Positions 5,145 to 5,242 of a stretch of DNA of 5,242 nucleotides are shown piece after piece (the first letter of the stretch is position 1; every line of letters starts with the position of its first letter). Made by a program: the position numbers and the translations under genes. Under the pieces are notes generated by a model that saw nothing but the letters and a program-made list of their open reading frames with translations, did not search any database and was not told where the DNA came from. Source of the DNA: an uncultured Eubacteriales bacterium (lineage in GTDB: Bacteria > Bacillota_A > Clostridia > Oscillospirales > Oscillospiraceae); assembly GCA_949742895.1 (NCBI GenBank), contig CATJRT010000064.1, positions 1 to 5,242 on the forward strand, written 5' to 3'.

Positions 5145-5242
5145 AGTGCTTCATACTGGGGATGTCCATTTAGGGGACATGGCTGGGCCAACCAAGGATG
5201 GCGTCAACCTGCGCCGCCTGGATACCCTGGCCTGCATGGACC
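5137..5242 (+). CDS. SbcD/Mre11-like DNA repair exonuclease, N-terminal part (3' truncated)
   Basis: 35 residues are visible from ATG 5137, which overlaps the previous gene by eight bases; AAGGAGG at 5124-5130 is the ribosome binding site. The sequence opens with IRVLHTGDVHLGD, the first metal-binding motif (D-x-H) of the calcineurin-like metallophosphoesterase fold in the setting typical of SbcD and phage gp47-type nucleases (usually HT-x-D-x-HLG). A NLRRLDTL segment follows, as expected for the helix after the first loop. Such proteins form a complex with an SbcC/gp46 ATPase and process DNA ends and hairpins, so an SbcC-like gene should follow outside the window. The family call is firm for so short a fragment; the subgroup cannot be decided. 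Confidence 0.82.
   Translation, partial: MIRVLHTGDVHLGDMAGPTKDGVNLRRLDTLACMD

Noticed and set aside
1..5242. CRISPR array, tRNA, rRNA or insertion sequence
   Set aside because: No regularly spaced direct repeats, cloverleaf, rRNA core sequence, transposase or terminal repeats were seen on either strand.

Overview
This is a compact, one-directional block of 11 genes, all on the + strand, with both end genes cut by the window edges. GC-rich coding sequence, strong AAAGGAGG-type ribosome binding sites before nearly every gene, several GTG starts and stop/start overlaps all point to a high-GC member of the Clostridia (Oscillospiraceae-like gut bacteria). The content (small zinc-ribbon proteins, tiny helix-turn-helix proteins, an XRE-type regulator, a probable recombination protein and the start of an SbcD/Mre11-type nuclease) is typical of the early region of a phage, a prophage or a related integrative element. 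No structural, integrase, conjugation, tRNA, rRNA or CRISPR sequence is visible, so which kind of element it is cannot be decided here.

Layout. 3-916: the C-terminal part of a DUF2786/DUF7168-like protein, then a two-module zinc-ribbon protein. 917-976: a short AT-rich leader that may hold a promoter. 977-2095: two small DNA-binding proteins, a two-helix membrane protein, and a zinc-binding protein whose start lies inside the membrane protein gene (88-base overlap). 2118-3227: a 369-residue conserved accessory protein of unknown function with a GFRWAPS...WQRQ C-terminal module. 3260-3766: an XRE-family regulator whose gene holds an unusual number of strong inverted repeats, including one that looks like a textbook intrinsic terminator read on the opposite strand. 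3823-5242: a likely recombination module made of a putative single-strand annealing-type protein with two zinc-binding cysteine tetrads, a small cysteine-rich protein, and the start of an SbcD-like nuclease.

How it may work together. The last three genes are tightly coupled (a 4-base ATGA overlap and an 8-base overlap). Nuclease plus annealing protein is the usual logic of phage-encoded homologous recombination, with an SbcC-like ATPase expected just beyond the right edge. The XRE gene and the hairpins at its 3' end sit at the boundary between the accessory genes and this module, so that boundary is the most likely control point. Most of the other products are conserved families with no function I can assign. 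Family calls rest on reading the protein sequences, not on database searches.
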